A DNA stretch of 6,117 bases. Origin: an uncultured Methylophilus sp. (lineage in GTDB: Bacteria; Pseudomonadota; Gammaproteobacteria; Burkholderiales; Methylophilaceae). The position numbers and the translations under genes were made by a program. The notes beneath the pieces were generated by a model, which worked only from the letters and a program-made list of their open reading frames with translations, did not search any database and had not been told where the DNA came from. The stretch spans positions 1 to 6,117 of the forward strand of contig CAKZJM010000085.1 of the NCBI GenBank assembly GCA_936943315.1, in the 5' to 3' direction. Positions 4,667 to 6,117 of the stretch are shown piece by piece; the stretch's first letter is position 1, and every line of letters starts with the position of its first letter.

Positions 4667-5524
4667 TCATGAAATCGCCTTAATGGTTTTGTGTTTCAGC
4701 GCAGGCAAGCTTTGGCGCAGGTTCTTAATATAATTGCGGTTAACGTTGGCAATCACAATGCCTGATCCGCGTGGCAAACGGTCAAGTACCACGCCCCAGG
4801 GGTCGACAATCATGCTGTTGCCATGTGTTTCGCGGCCGGAAAGATGGTAGCCGCCTTGTGCCGAGGCAATCACATAGCTTAGGTTCTCAACCGCACGTGC
4901 GCGTATCAGGGTTTCCCAGTGTGCCTTGCCTGTGGTTTCGGTAAAGGCGGACGGCACGACGATCATGTCGACCTCTCCCATGGCGCGGTAAAGCTCAGGG
5001 AAACGTAAATCGTAACAAAAAGACAAGCCGATGCGGCCAAATGGGGTGTCTATGGTGACGACAGTGTCGCCAGGCTCAATGGTGTTTTCTTCATGGTAGT
5101 GCTCGGTGCCCATGTCCAGGCCAAACAGGTGGATTTTATCGTAGCGTGCCACTTGCTCGCCCTTGTCGTTGTAGACCAGGCAACTGTTACGCACCTTGTT
5201 TGCGTAATGGCTTTCGAGCGGGACTGAGCCTGCGACAATCCAGATTTTGTAGGCTTTGGCGGTTTTGCTCAAAAATTGTTGGATGGGGCCATCGTTTGGT
5301 TTTTCACGGATGGTCACTTTGTCGAAATCTTTTAAGCCCATGATGCAAAAATATTCTGGTAAAACGACCAGTTTGGCACCCGCTTTCGCCGCTATTTCAA
5401 TCAGGCGTTTGGCTTCAACCAGGTTGGCAGAGACATTCGGGCTGGAGGCCATCTGCACGGCCGCGACTTTGACGATGTCGTCACTGACGGTTGATTTCAG
5501 TTTTTTAGTTTTCTTTTCTGCCAT
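4667..5524 (-). CDS. Carbon-nitrogen hydrolase (nitrilase superfamily, Nit1/deaminated glutathione amidase-like)
   Basis: A 285-residue cytoplasmic enzyme. The Glu-Lys-Cys catalytic triad is complete: Glu57 in KLVVLPEYF, Lys130 in ARYDKIHLFGLDMG and Cys170 in GLSFCYDLRFPELYR. The ending NLRQSLPALKH is typical of the Nit branch. Relatives hydrolyse the amide of deaminated glutathione, a side product of transaminases, as a metabolite-repair step. That substrate is inferred by family, and an omega-amidase-like role is a second choice. The first 17 residues (MAEKKTKKLK and onward) form a lysine-rich extension before the usual start near VKVAAVQMASSP. The upstream GAGCGGAA is an acceptable ribosome site for the ATG at 5524. 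It lies 36 bp downstream of yhdP and upstream of tldD, a gene trio found together in many proteobacteria. Confidence 0.92.
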   Translation of the reverse strand: MAEKKTKKLKSTVSDDIVKVAAVQMASSPNVSANLVEAKRLIEIAAKAGAKLVVLPEYFCIMGLKDFDKVTIREKPNDGPIQQFLSKTAKAYKIWIVAGSVPLESHYANKVRNSCLVYNDKGEQVARYDKIHLFGLDMGTEHYHEENTIEPGDTVVTIDTPFGRIGLSFCYDLRFPELYRAMGEVDMIVVPSAFTETTGKAHWETLIRARAVENLSYVIASAQGGYHLSGRETHGNSMIVDPWGVVLDRLPRGSGIVIANVNRNYIKNLRQSLPALKHKTIKAIS

Positions 5525-5560
5525 GGCTGTATTCCGCTCAAATAATTTTTTATATTGACA

Positions 5561-6117
5561 TTAATGCTGATTTTTCAAGGGCTGAACAGAAGGGGCAGGC
5601 GCTGCCTTTTTGTCTATATCAGCTTCTTGGGGGTTATCCCATGTGCCTGTAATCATATACTCACTGGCACTGATTTTGTTAAGCGGGTCTTTTAACAGCT
5701 TTTGTGCCACAAAGGCCGCCACGCCCACAATCGGCCCGCCTGCCAGGGCGGCTAATGAAACCGAGTCGGTGATATGGGGCACGACTTTAACGCGCAGGCG
5801 TTGCGTTTCAGTTTTTAGATTGGTTTCGCCCTTGAGCCTGGCTTCAGCCGCCGGGCCTGTCATAAACAGGTCGTCACTACGCAAAATGCCATCCCTGATA
5901 TTGGCGGTCGAGGTGATTTTGTCAAAGGCAAACCCTTCGCTAAACAAATCGCGGAAATCCAGTGTCAAGCGGCGCGGCAGGCTTTGCAGGCTCAATAGGC
6001 CAAGCAAACGACCCACGCCAGGTTGTACTTTGAGAATCTGCCCTTTGTCTAATTGCATAGTAAAGCTGCCATCCAGTCTCTCCACGGCAAATTCGTGCGG
6101 GCTGCCAGGCCAGCTGA
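5561..6117 (-). CDS. yhdP: YhdP, AsmA-like protein, C-terminal part (5' end beyond window)
   Basis: The frame is open to the right-hand window edge, so 184 C-terminal residues are seen of a protein usually longer than 1,200 residues. The stretch beginning SWPGSPHEFAVERLDG is followed by GQILKVQPGVGRLLGLLSLQ and SLPRRLTLDFRDLFSEGFAF, the signature of the YhdP C-terminal region (TIGR02099). The end holds the glycine/alanine-rich segment SLAALAGGPIVGVAAFVAQK and then ASEYMITGTWDNP, followed by a low-complexity tail with APAPSVQP. YhdP is anchored in the inner membrane and spans the periplasm. With TamB and YdbH it carries phospholipids toward the outer membrane, which places this genome among Gram-negative bacteria. 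The GTG at 6083-6085 is internal and not a start. The gene is the first of the yhdP-nitrilase-tldD series seen here. Confidence 0.93.
   Translation of the reverse strand, partial: SWPGSPHEFAVERLDGSFTMQLDKGQILKVQPGVGRLLGLLSLQSLPRRLTLDFRDLFSEGFAFDKITSTANIRDGILRSDDLFMTGPAAEARLKGETNLKTETQRLRVKVVPHITDSVSLAALAGGPIVGVAAFVAQKLLKDPLNKISASEYMITGTWDNPQEADIDKKAAPAPSVQPLKNQH

Noticed and set aside
5146..5558. Open frames on the + strand opposite the nitrilase gene
   Set aside because: They are antisense to an enzyme with a complete catalytic triad and have no own support.
6083..6085. GTG as the start of a small 174-residue gene on the minus strand
   Set aside because: Upstream codons to the window edge encode more of the conserved YhdP C-terminal region.

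Overview
The window looks like a piece of a betaproteobacterial chromosome. Methylophilaceae or a nearby methylotroph lineage is my best guess. That rests on the character of the TldD, nitrilase and YhdP proteins and on their gene order, not on any marker gene, so treat the family as an inference. Two stretches of ordinary chromosomal genes flank a 2.3-kb accessory stretch (about 805-3150) made of toxin-antitoxin genes, gene debris and one poorly characterised HEPN-like gene.

Left flank (1-804, + strand): the C-terminal two thirds of an FHS-type (FucP/GluP-like) sugar:proton symporter, cut by the window edge.

Accessory stretch: a small ribbon-helix-helix antitoxin (876-1082) has no partner toxin next to it. 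Next comes a complete toxin-first/antitoxin-second module of the HI1419/HI1420 (RelE/ParE-type toxin plus HTH antidote) family at 1237-1833. A 16-bp palindrome lies inside its promoter, and that promoter would start transcription almost exactly at the toxin ATG. Immediately downstream, 1867-1983 still encodes the C-terminal end of a VapC PIN-domain toxin, broken by one in-frame amber codon and lacking its 5' two thirds. The toxin-antitoxin module therefore sits between an orphan antitoxin gene and vapC debris, which suggests repeated capture and decay of such modules at one spot. On the minus strand, 2095-3018 encodes a 307-aa protein with a HEPN-like C-terminal domain and an unrecognised N-terminal two thirds. 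An AT-only perfect inverted repeat (3059-3089) lies upstream of it.

Right flank (3152-6117, all minus strand, transcribed right to left): yhdP (3' part only), then a carbon-nitrogen hydrolase of the Nit1/deaminated-glutathione-amidase type, then tldD. This order is a familiar proteobacterial neighbourhood. The spacing (36 bp, then 75 bp containing a GC-rich hairpin) fits an operon with a processing or attenuation element before tldD. YhdP acts in lipid transport to the outer membrane, the nitrilase in metabolite repair, and TldD (with TldE, not in the window) in peptide proteolysis.

I saw no tRNA, rRNA, CRISPR array, insertion sequence or replication origin. Nothing here is demonstrably a new system. 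The HEPN-like gene and the layered toxin-antitoxin remains are the parts most worth a second look.
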